Source of the DNA: Branchiostoma floridae
Lineage: Eukaryota > Chordata > Leptocardii > Amphioxiformes > Branchiostomatidae
Direction: 5' to 3'
Assembly (NCBI RefSeq): GCF_000003815.2
Contig: NC_049982.1
Coordinates: 18,979,112-19,015,843, forward strand
Length of the DNA stretch: 36,732 bases
Below, in pieces: positions 10,342 to 22,400 of this stretch. The notes beneath the pieces are model-generated. The model searched no databases, was not told where the DNA came from, and was given only the letters and a program-made list of their open reading frames with translations. Both the position numbers and the translations under genes were made by a program. The stretch's first letter is position 1. Each line of letters opens with the position of its first letter.

Positions 10342-13300
10342 AGTTATCGATAACAGTATGAAGAATTTCAAGGCCTTTTTTCGCTGGGTCTATGCTGGTA
10401 AGCACATATCTTTATTGCTTTAAATTGTACCACATTGTAAAAGTACAGTATTACATGCATTTAAAATGAATACTAAGAAGAACAGGAAACCTTGAAGGTG
10501 GAGAAAAATGGTTGCAGCATTTTTTTCTACTACCTCAATGGTCATTTAGTAAGAGATATGATATAAATGAGATAAGAGAAAACTATAAACTGTTGAATAA
10601 GCTTGAGCAGAGATGTGCAAATGTACAGCTGTTTTAATGTTTAATGTTGATTCTGATGTCTGAAGTTTGTGTTTTCTGTAGTGATGCTGAGACTTGCAGG
10701 GGAGCAGGTGCCGTCTGAGGTCAGTAAGATGTCTCAGAAGGACCTGGCCTTCGTAGCAGAGTTCCTTCAGGAGAATCTCACGCAGGTGAGTCTTCACTTC
10801 ATCTTCATTCTATTTTGGTAACAATGTTTGCTTAATGCAGCCACATGCATGTAGTACATAAAGTCATCCAGTGCAGAAACAATACATGAGTTAGGATGAG
10901 GCAACACTATGTTAAGTCATTATTACCAATCAATCAAGCAATCAATCAATTGACCAACCAACTGATCAAATATGATGAGTCAAGTGTGTTTGAAATAGCC
11001 TGTGCTGACAAGTGTTCGTATCTTGTAGGAAACACCATCTCCTGGAAGACCCAAGAGATTTAATCTTGAGAAAGTTGGACAGTATCTCAACAAGAAGGAT
11101 GAGGACCTTCCCTTTCCACAGGTGAGAAGAAGGCATACTGATATTATTAAGCAGAAATGTTGCTTGTGTGTTGATTGCTAACACTGTACATGTATATGGA
11201 GGTGTTTGGCTTGTATTTCAAATCCAGCTAATCAAATATCACAATAGTATGTCTTCTACATTTTTCAGGACTTGTCTAAGATCCCTTGGGAGACCTTTAT
11301 GCAGTCAAGTACTTACCTGAAAGGTGAGGCAGAAATGCCTGTGGGCTTTAGCATCTGTCCAAACATTTTACTGCTGTCCCATTAGATATTGCTTAGCATT
11401 GATATATTTGTGAAATATTTCTCAGCAGAACCATACAGCTCTTATTGATGTAGAAATCTTTTATATGTGCCATATATAACATTAATATTCAGTTGAGATG
11501 GCTCACCTACATGAAAAAGCTAGCAACAAAAATGTGTGCAGACATTCATTATGATTATTTTGGATATTATTGTCTCAGGGAGTGAGTTGCTCTTCCCACA
11601 CCACCAGAAGAAGTCACTGTACCAAGTCTTCAACATAACCAAGACAGCTGTGGACAGAGCACTGGAAGGGCCTGCAGTGAGTATAACAGAGTAATGTGGC
11701 TCTGAAATCAGTCAAATTGGTTGTCAGAGATTATTCGGAGATGGCAGAAGATAATGGAAAGCAATGGTGACCAGCCACAGTGACAGCAACAGCTGATACA
11801 TAGTAAGGTTGATGATGATGAAGATGAAGATGACNNNNNNNNNNNNNNNNNNNNNNNNNNNNNNNNNNNNNNNNNNNNNNNNNNNNNNNNNNNNNNNNNN
11901 NNNNNNNNNNNNNNNNNNNNNNNNNNNNNNNNNNNNNNNNNNNNNNNNNNNNNNNNNNNNNNNNNNNNNNNNNNNNNNNNNNNNNNNNNNNNNNNNNNNN
12001 NNNNNNNNNNNNNNNNNNNNNNNNNNNNNNNAAACATTGCCCAATCTGATATGTCATCTCAAACTCCAATAAGTAGGTACATGTCATGCTAATACTGATA
12101 ATGTTTTGATTTCACAAAAACTGTATTAACTGTGTTTCTTCATTGACTAACCAGAGAGGACAGCCAACACAAGAGGCTGTCGGTGCTTCCAATGAGCCAG
12201 TAAGTACAATGATCAGAGAAAACTGTCAGTATCTCTTTAGAAATCCTTTGCAATCTCAGGTTTTGTGATACCTTTGATGTAAATTTTGTAGCAGTGTGTT
12301 TAGACAATTTTTCTCATGTTTCTTTTGACATTTGGTATAACTGTATCCAGTATTGTCATGAAAAGAAAGTATGCTTTTGGATGGTTGTTCAGAGGTCATT
12401 CTGTAACTGTTGATGATTTTGCTCAGGTTCAGCGGTGGTGAGCCTCGCCATGTTTTCACGCTGGTCATTCCTGACCAGGACACTCTCAGCAGGATCCTGG
12501 TCATCAGGCACCCCACCCAGCTGCACAGGTGGGAACTGCAGGGGGCTTTGGCTATGATATTACCTCCATGAAATGTCATGGAGGTTATATTTTACCCCGC
12601 GTTTGTGTGTGTGTGTGTGTGTCTGTGTGTGTGTAAACAAGATAACTCAAGAACGGTTGGGTGGATTGGTTTCATATTTGGTGTGTTGGTAGTGTGTGAT
12701 GAAAGCTGGAAATGATTAGATTTTGGGCCCCCTAGCGGCTCTCCTTGCTACTGCAGCGCAACTTCCGGTTTTGCTATCTAGGTGTTCTGAACATGCTATG
12801 GTCACGATTTTTTAGTATTAGACAGCTCTTGTGCTCAGGAAGAAATGACATAAGTTTGGGCCCCCTAGCGTCTAGTTTTGGGATAGCAGAGGCATTTTTG
12901 TCAAAAACTTCTGACGAGGATAACTCAAGAAGGGAACAACGGATTTTCATGATTTTTGGTATGTAGGTACCTTAGACAATGTTGTACAAGATAAAATACT
13001 AATTATGCAAAATAGGAGTACATTTGCATAATTAATGAGAATATTCTATCATAGCAGTTTTTTCAATGTATCTCTTGTCACGAACGTGATATGGTCGTGA
13101 CATTTAAGTGGTAGATAGCTTTTAGCGTCATGAAAAAGTGGGGCGAGTTTCAGTCCCCTAACATTTAATTGTGGAACTGCAGGGGCGTTTTTGTCAAGAC
13201 ACTCCAAAGAGGATAACTGCAGAAAGGAACGACGGATTGCCTGCATTTTAGGCATGCAGGTAGCTTAGGCAAAGATGTTCATAATGATATACATGTTATG

Positions 13301-15805
13301 CAAATGAGGACTTAATCTGCATAATTAATGAGGAAATTGTATAGTTCCATTGTTTTCAATAACTGAACCTCAATACATGTAACACATGTTAATTATGATA
13401 GGTGGAATATAAGCAGATACCAAATATGGTAATGAGGAACTTATTTGCATGATTTAAGTAAAAATTCAAAACTGCTTTATGATCAATAATGGGAATTTTA
13501 GAATTGTGACATGTGTACGTTAGTCAATGATGAACAACACCATGCATAGATTATGTTAATGTGTTGGTCAATTGCATGAAATTTACGAAAGCTCTAAATT
13601 TTCATGGAGGTATGAGGTCGCCGAACTCTAGTTTCTTATATTTCTTTTCTGTGACACCTATATGGGGTTGCTTTTCAGTGTCACCTATATGGGGTTGCTT
13701 TTCAGTGTCACCTATATGAGGTCTCTATTTGAAAGTTGGTGAATGTGGAATTTTGTGAGAAGAAATACCATGTAAATTTACTTTTATATGTTGCCCTCCT
13801 GCAATCTGATATACAAACATATATTTTGCTTGTCACATGAAAGTGAACTTCTTGTGATGGAGGGGGCATGGCTAAAGGTCGGAGGTCAACTGGGAGAGCA
13901 AGAGACAAAAAGGTAAACACCCATCTCTACCCTGGAATCATCTTTTCTGTGCTGCAGTGTCACCTCCATTTGTTGTGTAGATACATGGAAAAGTTGATAA
14001 AATATGTCTGTTGTTTTATGTCATCTTGTTATCATGTTCTGACATGCACATTGTTTTGTTTTACAGTTGGCCAGATAGAATGAAAGTCAGCTTGAACTTG
14101 TAATACTATGTTTTATCAGTTAAGAGGGTTTAGTAGATATATGTGGAGAAGGAGACCTCAAGCCAATCGTTCACACTTACGCCACATCTTCAGAAAAGAC
14201 GCTGGAGCCGCATATTCCCCGTTTAGGCACTTTATTCGAACCGACACACTAAGTTATCAGTTAAGAGGGTACCTTACTGGAATACATGCCAGTTTGTGCC
14301 AATTTTCACCCACTTTAAGAATGCCTGGCACAATTTAGCAGTCCTGTGAGATAACGCTGTGGAGTGTTTTGAGTTCCCGGTATCACCATACTTATCACCA
14401 TACTTATCACCATACACTTACATACTGTAATGGCCAAATGTTGTTGGTGGTTTTGAGTTCACAGTGAAGCCACAGGAACAGGAACATCAAACCACTGCAA
14501 ACATTTCTGTATTTACAAAACCTCATTCCTGCATGAGGTAACCAACATGTATCACTGTTCTGTCCACCTCAGATGCAGTTCCCATAAGATCCTGGACGTG
14601 TCGTACTACGATGAGGGCACGTTAGCTCTCCTGCTGCAGGAGGGGGAGGGGGAGTGCTGCCCGGTGCTGGCGCTCCTCCCCCTCATGGCTCTGGATGACT
14701 GTGGGTTTGCTGTGCTGGATGTCCTGCACACATTCCCACTAGCTGCTACTGTTGCCGCCATCGGAGACAGAGTGTGAGTCAGGCTCATGGTTTCATTCTT
14801 ATCAAGGAATGCATAGCCTGGGTACCATCCGATTTCTACCGGGGCTCCTTATGGTAGCAAGAGTAAGGAGACCCAGGAGAAATTGGATGGTATCCTGGCT
14901 ATAGAATACAAAGAAACCTTCCTGAATTTTTGCCTGCTTGTAGCAGGTATTTGTGCAGTTTTAGTAATTTTTCAAAACTATCTTTTTCTTCAATACCGAG
15001 TAAGGAACAGATAAGAAATAGTTGACCAATGTGTGGGGTAAAACAATGGTTGACCAATGTGTGGGGCAAGCAGTCTAGTTTTCCTGCGGTGACATACTGG
15101 TACTGATGTAGTGTTCCCTTGTTATGTACAGAGGGCTGTGCATGTATGATGTGGCGCACCAGATCACTCAGTACCGGTATCTGGAGAATGCAGACCCTGG
15201 AGTGATGGCTGTGGGAGGGGAGAGGAAAGTAGGAGCTGTGGTAAGGACCACTTCTGTTCTAACGGAAGTCTTCTATCTACATCCACCTGGGCAGTGGTTT
15301 TCTTTGTCTTACATAACTGGTAAACTGCCTGATAGTGTGTACCAGTTTTGTACAGTAAGTTAAGATGCAAAAGACTACACTGTAAGGTTTGATCCACTCA
15401 CAACGGAAAAGACTCATTATGATAAGTGTGGTAGGTATTGCTGTCCTCAAAGATGGGACCTTCTTCAAGGGTATGTCCTAAAGCTAGGTACATGTACATG
15501 TACTCAGTTTCAACTGAGGGAATAGGTGTGAAGTGCCTACCTGAAGGGCACAACATTGGGGTCTGCCATCGATTGTCACTCCTAACAATCCCAAAATCTA
15601 TACATTTGGAATATCATATGTTTGCTTTGGATAGGGATTGGAATGACCAGTGCTTTTCATATGTTTATGTTTTCTTCTTCGTATTCTACAGCTCTATGGT
15701 CACCAGCGCCGGTTGCGGCTGTTTGACATGAATGCAGAGGAAGAAGGGGACAGTGATGAAGATATCAGTGATAATGACATGCAGGATCTCAATGAGACAA
15801 GATGA
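10342..15805 (+). CDS. ANAPC4: Anaphase-promoting complex subunit 4, 3' half
   Basis: Ten exons are recognised: 10342-10397, 10682-10785, 11029-11121, 11269-11323, 11579-11676, 12155-12199, 12427-12528, 14573-14773, 15132-15240 and 15692-15805 (stop). APC4 is a scaffold subunit of the APC/C ubiquitin ligase. The match to vertebrate APC4 is clear along the recovered half: VIDNSMKNFKAFFRWVYA, the MSQKDLAFVAEFLQE helix, FNLEKVGQYL, LLFPHHQKKSLYQV, EDSQHKRL, VFTLVIPDQDTL, the GHQRRLRLFDM strand and an acidic C-terminal tail (EEEGDSDEDISDND). The N-terminal WD40 half is missing in the 100-N gap. Exon 11579-11676 ends in phase 0 but 12155-12199 must enter in phase 2, so one short exon (length 3n+2, roughly 20 residues by comparison with human) should lie in the 11835-12031 gap. 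Intron 12529-14572 carries a mobile element and several short repeats. Confidence 0.88.
11835..12031. other. Assembly gap of 197 N inside an APC4 intron
   Basis: The gap follows a GATGAT/GAAGAT simple repeat (about 11812-11834), which probably caused it. The length is not a round number, so it may be a sized gap. Phase analysis of APC4 places one missing coding exon here or very near. Confidence 0.9.
12563..13610. mobile_element. Non-autonomous element with CCTCCATGAAA termini (Tc1/mariner-like target)
   Basis: The left end CCTCCATGAAA is mirrored by TTTCATGGAGG at the right, each flanked by TA, as expected for Tc1/mariner-type insertion. The left tip also forms a small palindrome with TCATGGAGG. 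Inside are a GT microsatellite (about 12602-12634) and related units. The GATAACT-plus-AAGG/ACGG motif recurs near 12641, 12920 and 13212, each followed by a GTA/GCAGGTA segment and a TGCATAATTAATGAG segment. There is no transposase frame. It occupies half of the APC4 intron 12529-14572. Confidence 0.55.
13651..13722. repeat. 27-base tandem repeat, about 2.7 copies
   Basis: Units begin GTGACACCTATATGGGGTTG and GTGTCACCTATATGGGGTTG, at 13651, 13678 and 13705. The last is truncated and slightly diverged. Intronic in APC4. Confidence 0.8.
14113..14270. repeat. 17-base direct repeats flanking a 124-base insert
   Basis: TTATCAGTTAAGAGGGT occurs identically at 14113-14129 and 14254-14270. The sequence between differs in composition from the surroundings. 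On its minus strand it contains GGTTCGAATA, which resembles a tRNA-type B box. The arrangement fits a retroposed insert with a target-site duplication, but no A box or poly(A) was identified. Confidence 0.4.
14381..14420. repeat. Short tandem repeat TATCACCATACT
   Basis: Three near-identical units of the TATCACCATACT type in tandem, intronic in APC4. Confidence 0.7.
14814..14901. mobile_element. Foldback element with TAGCCTGG termini
   Basis: The left arm starts TAGCCTGGGTACCATCC. The right arm, reverse-complemented, starts TAGCCAGGATACCATCC, and the arms pair to CTCCTTA near the centre. It lies in the APC4 intron just after exon 14573-14773 and belongs to the same family as 2134-2221; a half copy is at 7329. 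Confidence 0.6.
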
Positions 15806-15865
15806 ACTCTGAATGTTGACTGTGAAATCAGCCGTGAACTATTACATTTTGTTTGTCTGTCATGC

Positions 15866-15871
15866 ATTAAA
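15866..15871 (+). terminator. Likely APC4 polyadenylation hexamer
   Basis: ATTAAA, the commonest variant of AATAAA, 61 bases after the APC4 stop. It is followed by a GT-rich stretch (TTGTCATTGTTGTTG), as expected downstream of a cleavage site. Confidence 0.5.
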
Positions 15872-16263
15872 CAGTCAGAAAATGTACCCGTGTTTCAAGT
15901 TGTCATTGTTGTTGATATATATTATAATCAGATATGCAGATAGTGTAGCAATTGTGCCTGAAGCTGGGCTGATTGATTTATGATGTTGCACAACACTTAC
16001 TTACCTTCTTAAGTATTCAGATAAGTTCAGATGGGAGGAATAGCTTTTCCTGCATTTTGCTTTCAAAAATACAGACAACTGAAGAATATTACATTGGTGC
16101 GCAGCACAGTCAGGAGTAAGGTGCTGATTTTGTACATTTAGAGAAATCAGCCATCTGACTGACTGACTGACTCAATTATATATGTACTTGGCAGTGTATG
16201 ATAAATTAATCAATCTGTTTTATGCTTTGCAAAAAATGGTGGAGAAATTTTTGTAGCTTCATC

Positions 16264-16269
16264 TTTAAT
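16264..16269 (-). terminator. Possible CatSper4 polyadenylation hexamer
   Basis: ATTAAA on the minus strand (TTTAAT on the plus strand), about 150 bases beyond the CatSper4 stop. No canonical AATAAA is nearer. Confidence 0.35.
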
Positions 16270-16418
16270 GCAGATTCAAGAAGTTTGATTGCAGTTCCAT
16301 TACAGTGGCTTCCATACTCCCCCCACCTAGGTGATGAGAGGGGAGTATGGGAGCCCCAGGACCTCAACTAGGACAACACTCAGGCTAGCAGCTTCCTTCC
16401 TCACAGGAAGTAGCCACA

Positions 16419-19400
16419 CTAGGAAGGGTCTGATATGGACATGTTCCGGCGTGCAATCTGCTTGGCAGCCTCGCCAATGAGATCTTTGTACTCGCCAGGT
16501 GCGATAGAAGATTGTCTGCGTGACCTGCCGGCTAACCGCTGGGGCTCGGCTGAAGTTGGCTGTGGTTCCTTCATGCCCATCAGGTTTGACAGGATGTCTC
16601 CTTTGGTCTGAAAAAGAAGATATTCCGTCTTAATTGCTTATGGTTGTGACATGAGGCACCCATGTCTGTTCGACAATGTGTCTGTTGCAACGACAGCATT
16701 GCCAAAATTGCATTGCAAGGTCATAAAAGTCTTAGTAATTTTTTAAAAGTTGCTTTCATAAAGAACTGAATTAAACAGTTAATGACACATGAAAAAGTGG
16801 TCCCAAGGCCAATAAATATGAAACCTCCACATAAAACGTAGTAGTGAGAAGTTGTTTGTAATCGTCGGAGGACTAAGAAATAAAGTTTATATGGCTTTCC
16901 AAAGTCTGCTTTTTGTGACGCGCCAAGTATATAAGAATAGCAAAAGGCATGTTACCCCCAGGTTGGGATCTACTGTGTCCTCTGCTATGAGCCTGAGCTT
17001 GGCCAGCATGCGCGAGGAAGAGGAGGACTGCTCTGCCACTGTTCTCTTCTGGTTAAGGTCATGAACTGTTGTGAAGATCTGTGAGCATGATGCCAACCAG
17101 GGTTGGGGGAGATAACGGTATTAAGGGTGTGTTAAGAAGAAAATGCAAAAAGACGGAAAAAATTCACAATGGAAAAATTGCGTGAATAGATAACTGATAC
17201 AAGCCGAACGACATCTTTATATGAGGTGACAAAGTATCGAGGTGAGCAAAAAGTGAAGGACTCGCAAATCCTCGTTTGCATGTCATTTTAAAGCAGAAGA
17301 CACCACAGTTCGTTCGTGGGCACCACCTGGGAGGTGTTACTAGTACTGCACCACAGGACTGACCTGTTCCAGCTGCTGACGCAGTTCCTTGTACTCGGCC
17401 AGGTTCTTCTCCATTGTGATCAGAATCAGCAGGTAGTTCTCCACACGGTCCAGGGACAACTTCCGCAGGTCCTACAGACAGGGATACATTTGTATTTCCA
17501 TTTTGATTGTACCCCGTCCACTTCATTTGCTGAAACCAAATGGCGCGAGATGTCGTGTACCAAGTATTGGGTGTCTCAGTTGGCTGCGCCAAATTGCGAA
17601 ATGCCGATTTGTCGCCTGAAATTGCGATGCTTTTTTTCATCTAAAAATCGCATTTGGTGATTCCCAATACCATGCAGACCTTGCCTTCGTACGCAAATCG
17701 AGCGCCTCACGTCAGTGTGACCGCAAGGATCCGGAAAAATTGGCACAAATTTGTAAAGTTGGCGCAATTCTATATCCAAATTTGGCGCAGTTCAGTGTGG
17801 TACCCGCGCGAGTAACTTGTGTTTCCAGCGACGACAAGTCATCATGGAATAGAGACGGATTAAGCCTTACCACATGCTGTAGAGGCACTTGGTTCCCGAC
17901 GTGCGTGTGCTTGAACAAGTCCGCCATGTAGAACAGGGGAACCTTGTCCGCTCCGCTGTGTCTGTGCGCTGACTCGTCTGTTGGGCACAAATGGCTCCTA
18001 TTACTCCTCAGTCTTTACACGAAACTCAGTCATGCGAACTCATGATGCGCTAGCTGTTTTCTTGAACCAAGGGTATCTTTTTAACCTCCTCTGTTGAACT
18101 AAGTTTGCTTAACGACGCGGTCACATTCGTGGTAGGTCGTCGCGCGATTTTGATGCTGAAACGTTAGTTCACCTTTATTCTCGGCGTGACCAATATCCAT
18201 TGTGTTAGTCGACGTGCGATGGTTTCAAATTGTACCATTTTTAAAGTATTGCAGTTTGAAACCACCGTCCATCGACTTGACATCCCTAAATACCTTGTTC
18301 ATAAAAAGAACGGTTATAGGTTACAGTAGCGAATAAAGGTGAACTAGTATTAGAAGCAGGCAGGCTGTGACAGAACCAACCGGTGACACCGATCTAAGGC
18401 AATCTTTCAACGAGACAGCCGAAGTCGTATATACTAGTAGTAGAGTGAACTCATTCCTCAGCTAACTGACATCTATCACAATGATCGCTGTCATCCCTCA
18501 GTAAGACATCTGGAGCCGAATAGTTACAGTTAAGAACTTTTAAAATTTTCTTCAGCCTGCCAGCTGAAGTCGGCAACACACAAGTACGACTATGATTATC
18601 CCAAGAATGCTCTCAGTTTGTGATCATACTACGATCGCCTGAAATTCAACATGTGACCGGGCCCTTACCTGACTCTCCTGGGTGATCTTTTGGCTTAGTC
18701 GACAAAGTATCCTCCAGCTTTTTCCGCTCTTCATTCACTTCTTTCATTGCTTTGTCCTACGTCAAAGACGTAAAATCCTGGTCATTACAAATAATATATG
18801 CAACAATTTGTTGTGTAAGCCTGGATATATGTAGCATGTATACTGCAAAACGGCCCACATCGGACGAATGGTATTTGTTGCTAATACTTTGCCATGTTTT
18901 TGACGATGTGTGCGTGCTCACGGGTGTAGCTTGAACACTACCGTTAAATGGTAATTGCCAAGTGACCCACAAACGCAAGCCTTGAAAAAGCCATTTGGAA
19001 TGACACCTACCAGGTTGGTGACCACCACGGCGACAACCAGGTTAGCGAAAACGAAAGCACCGATTGTGATGGAGATCATGAAGTAGATAGCTCCGCCCAT
19101 GTAGTAGTTCCCGCCTAGGTCCTGCAGGAGAAAAGTCATGTCTTCTGCATTTCAGAGAGCTGTGGTGACATGGTGCTTTATTCTGGAATTGACAGCTTCA
19201 ACTGTTCGAACCATTGTAAGGAGCGTAAATGCATTGTGTTCCTGTGCAAGTTTTTTCAGAGAATCTGCTGCTAACAAAAATGCCAAGTGTTGACAGAAAT
19301 CAATCAGCACCACAAAGAACCCCAAACTAACATCATCTGGGCTCTCTATATTGTACCATGGGGTGTCTTACGATTAGGACATCAAACATCAGCTTCATTT

Positions 19401-22400
19401 GAACTGTAAAATATTGGTATATGTTACTTTTACTCGTAATAGCTGGATGAAAAATGTGCTCTTATCTAGCAGACATTCTCCGTGGTCCGTAAGTTACCTG
19501 AAAGCTGGTGAAAATCTTCATCCAACCGTCCTGAGTCACGCAGATAAACAGCGAAAACATGGCTAGTAAAACGTGGAATAAGAATGGACTATTATTATGG
19601 CATGTCCATCTTATAATTTTCATTGGAAAAAGAAGATGATGGGCAAGGATATTTTAGGACATATTCCCTAGGGTGAGATTCAAGCAATTGGTTTTTAGTA
19701 CAATGTAATGGAAAAAGACTGAAAACCTTTCGCCATAGAGATAGTCAAATCGTACAGTTTTTGGATACTACTGAGTGACGTCGAATGCTCAATCTGATAA
19801 TAGCAGGATCTACAGCGATATGATGATATAGATAATAATATGTTTATTGCAAATTCTTGCCCGAGGGCTAATTGTAGGTACAAACATAACATGTATGATA
19901 AAGAAAATACAAAGGTGCCAGGAACTACATTCTATGACTATGTTGTGCTATTGAGTGTACAACATACTGGTTTTGTTGGGTTTGACTTCTTCTTTTTAGG
20001 CAGTGGATGATAGCCAGTGTTTGCACGATGTGCTGTACCTGTGGGGAGGTCAGCGAAGTCCTGCACCTGCTTGCCGAAGAGCGTGACTCCGGACACACCG
20101 AGCACGGTGAGCAGGATCAGCAGCAGCAGCACGATATTCGCCATGTCTGGGCATTGCAAACAGACAGTTACCGAGCAAACAATAGAACTATTACCTACCT
20201 GGCGCATTCTCCTACCCAAAGTCCCATCTGCGTAGGAGAATGACCTAACGTATTAATGAACTGATCAATCGAAGCAAAGAAGAATAAACACATAACCACC
20301 AACTTAAACCCAACAGACGAATTAACATGTATTTATTATATAATACGTAGATACGAAAACAAATATCGTTTAACCAACTGATAAATCGACTGACAAAGTA
20401 GTTTCATGCTAAATTAACGTAGCAATTGATAGATCGACTATGAAATCTAGCAACGTGTTATATATTATTTTAATTAATTTTTCATATACATATAGTCGAA
20501 CCTGGTATGGACTGCATGACAGTCTGCACGATCATAGACAGCCCAGCCATTGCGCTAACACTGGTGTCCAGGACAGGGGAAACAGGAACAGGAGAGATTA
20601 GCGAAAACATTCTCCATGTGTGCGACTTTACTCAGTGTATTCTCCTCTAGAAAATGCTAGTAAATAATCTGGTCTCTAATGGCTCACACTGTTACGAATT
20701 ATAGAAGATATTCTCCTCAAGAACGTACCAAACAATGCAAACCGTTCGATACACATGATATTTTTTACTGTCCTTCACCCATCTCATCGTACCTTCGCAG
20801 ACTTCTGAACGCTCGGAGGACTCGGAGGATTCTCAGAATCCTGCTACTGCCGAGGAACTTCAGAGCTGATAAAACAAGAAAATAAAGCAATTAAACAATT
20901 TATGCATGTATCTTCATATCTTCTGTTGACTGAATATACCAATATCTTAGCTGTTTTCAATGCGTTGTTGTAAAGCTGGAATTTGCGTGCTAAAACAAGC
21001 AAAAGAAGAAAACGCTACGACTTACTTGGCCCCAGCAGCAGGGCAAGAATGATGACAAAGTCCAGGATGTTCCAACTCTCCTTCCAGAAGACGACGAAGC
21101 CGTAGTACCACTTCAAGAGAATCTCCCACATGAAGATTGTCAGTACGAACTGATCAAAGATAGAGAACAGCGCCGCGTAGTCGATGGACTGTGGAAACAT
21201 GTGCAGATGCTTTGTGACCACGCATAAAATTGATACAAACTAAAGAACTGGGATTCAGAAAAACACGTTTACATGTGCTTGGATCTCATCACTGTGAAAG
21301 GGGAAGTGTTCTTGGTGGTCTAAGTTCGCGGTAAAGACGTCACCGTACACAACGCGAATGAAAAACACCGCGAACATATCTCACCAACTGCTCGTCTGTC
21401 TGCATGGCGATGAGGACGGAGTTGACGATGATCAGACCAAAGACGATGAGTCGGAAGATCATGGAGTCCAACATGGCGCCCACACGCCGAGCCACAAAGT
21501 CCTCTATCCCCTCGTCATCCATGTCGATGATGTCATGGATGTTCACTAGTTCTTCTTGGTCGGCAAGGGCATGGATCATTTTGGAACCGATCACAGTTAG
21601 CTTCATGTGGAGAGAAAAAACAAACTGCGTAACAAAATTGAAAGGTTTTCTTTATAACCACATGCAATATTCAATGAGCCGAGAACACCCAGTTGCAGTG
21701 CGAAATAGGCTTGATGTACGTGTTATTCATAAAAAATAATCTTGCTTGAGTCGTCCAACCAACCTGTTTATCTATGAAAATCCATCTCCCACTGTATACG
21801 GAAAGAAGAAAAACCCTTCCGATAGAGTAGAAATAGATATAGAAATGGATTCAGAATAGATATCATTTCCCTTCTAATCTATCTACATATTTCCAGTTTC
21901 TTTCTTTTTTTTAAGTACACGATTTTGTATATTCTTTGCAATTAGCCTTCGGGTATGATCTTACTATAAGGTTATCAGTTATTGCCCCGGGGAAGGTGAC
22001 AGACCACCGAAACGTCCGTCAGCTCATGTAAATGTTGTCTATGGATGTAAATAAAGAACGATCATTGGCAGGATTGTTGAAGGCGCTGGCCGAAACATTA
22101 GCGTTACACATTTATTATAATCAATTCATTCAGTGTGAAGTGAAGGCTAACTTTACCTTGGTGTCGAAAAGGAATTTTCTCCGGACAAAGTCAGCCCTGA
22201 AAGGGAAAGGGAAAGTACAATTCGTTACTTGATAATATTTCATAGCAACCTAATCTCCAAGCAGATCTAACGGTAGCTTGAATTAAGCTGGTCAAGAAGT
22301 GTTCTAAGCCCCTGTGGCTGAGAACACTGATCAGCCAGCTTATACTCCTTATTCCACCGGTAGATCTGCATGAAGATCAGTGGGGACCTACAACGAGAAC

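Larger units (their letters stand above)
15806..16418. other. Convergent intergenic spacer between APC4 and CatSper4
   Basis: This 613-base spacer separates two stop codons of convergent genes and must hold both 3' UTRs. It contains a CTGA tetranucleotide run near 16155-16172. The only gene-end signals I see are the ATTAAA hexamers, at 15866 (plus) and 16264-16269 (minus). Confidence 0.6.

Noticed and set aside
11708-12087. Several open frames spanning the N gap
   Set aside because: They exist only because unknown bases contain no stops.
17164-17640. 158-residue minus-strand frame
   Set aside because: Real coding content is only the CatSper4 exon 17364-17471, in a different frame with consensus splice sites.
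20560-20560. Alternative acceptor TGTTAG six bases further into the CatSper4 S4-S5 exon
   Set aside because: Both acceptors keep the frame. The CACCAG acceptor gives the more usual linker and a better consensus. The shorter form remains possible.
21950-22070. Sequence with a CCGAAACGTCCGTCAG motif, considered as a hammerhead ribozyme or Penelope-type tail
   Set aside because: The CUGAUGA core of a hammerhead is not found at the needed distance. A retroelement tail is possible but cannot be supported from one copy.
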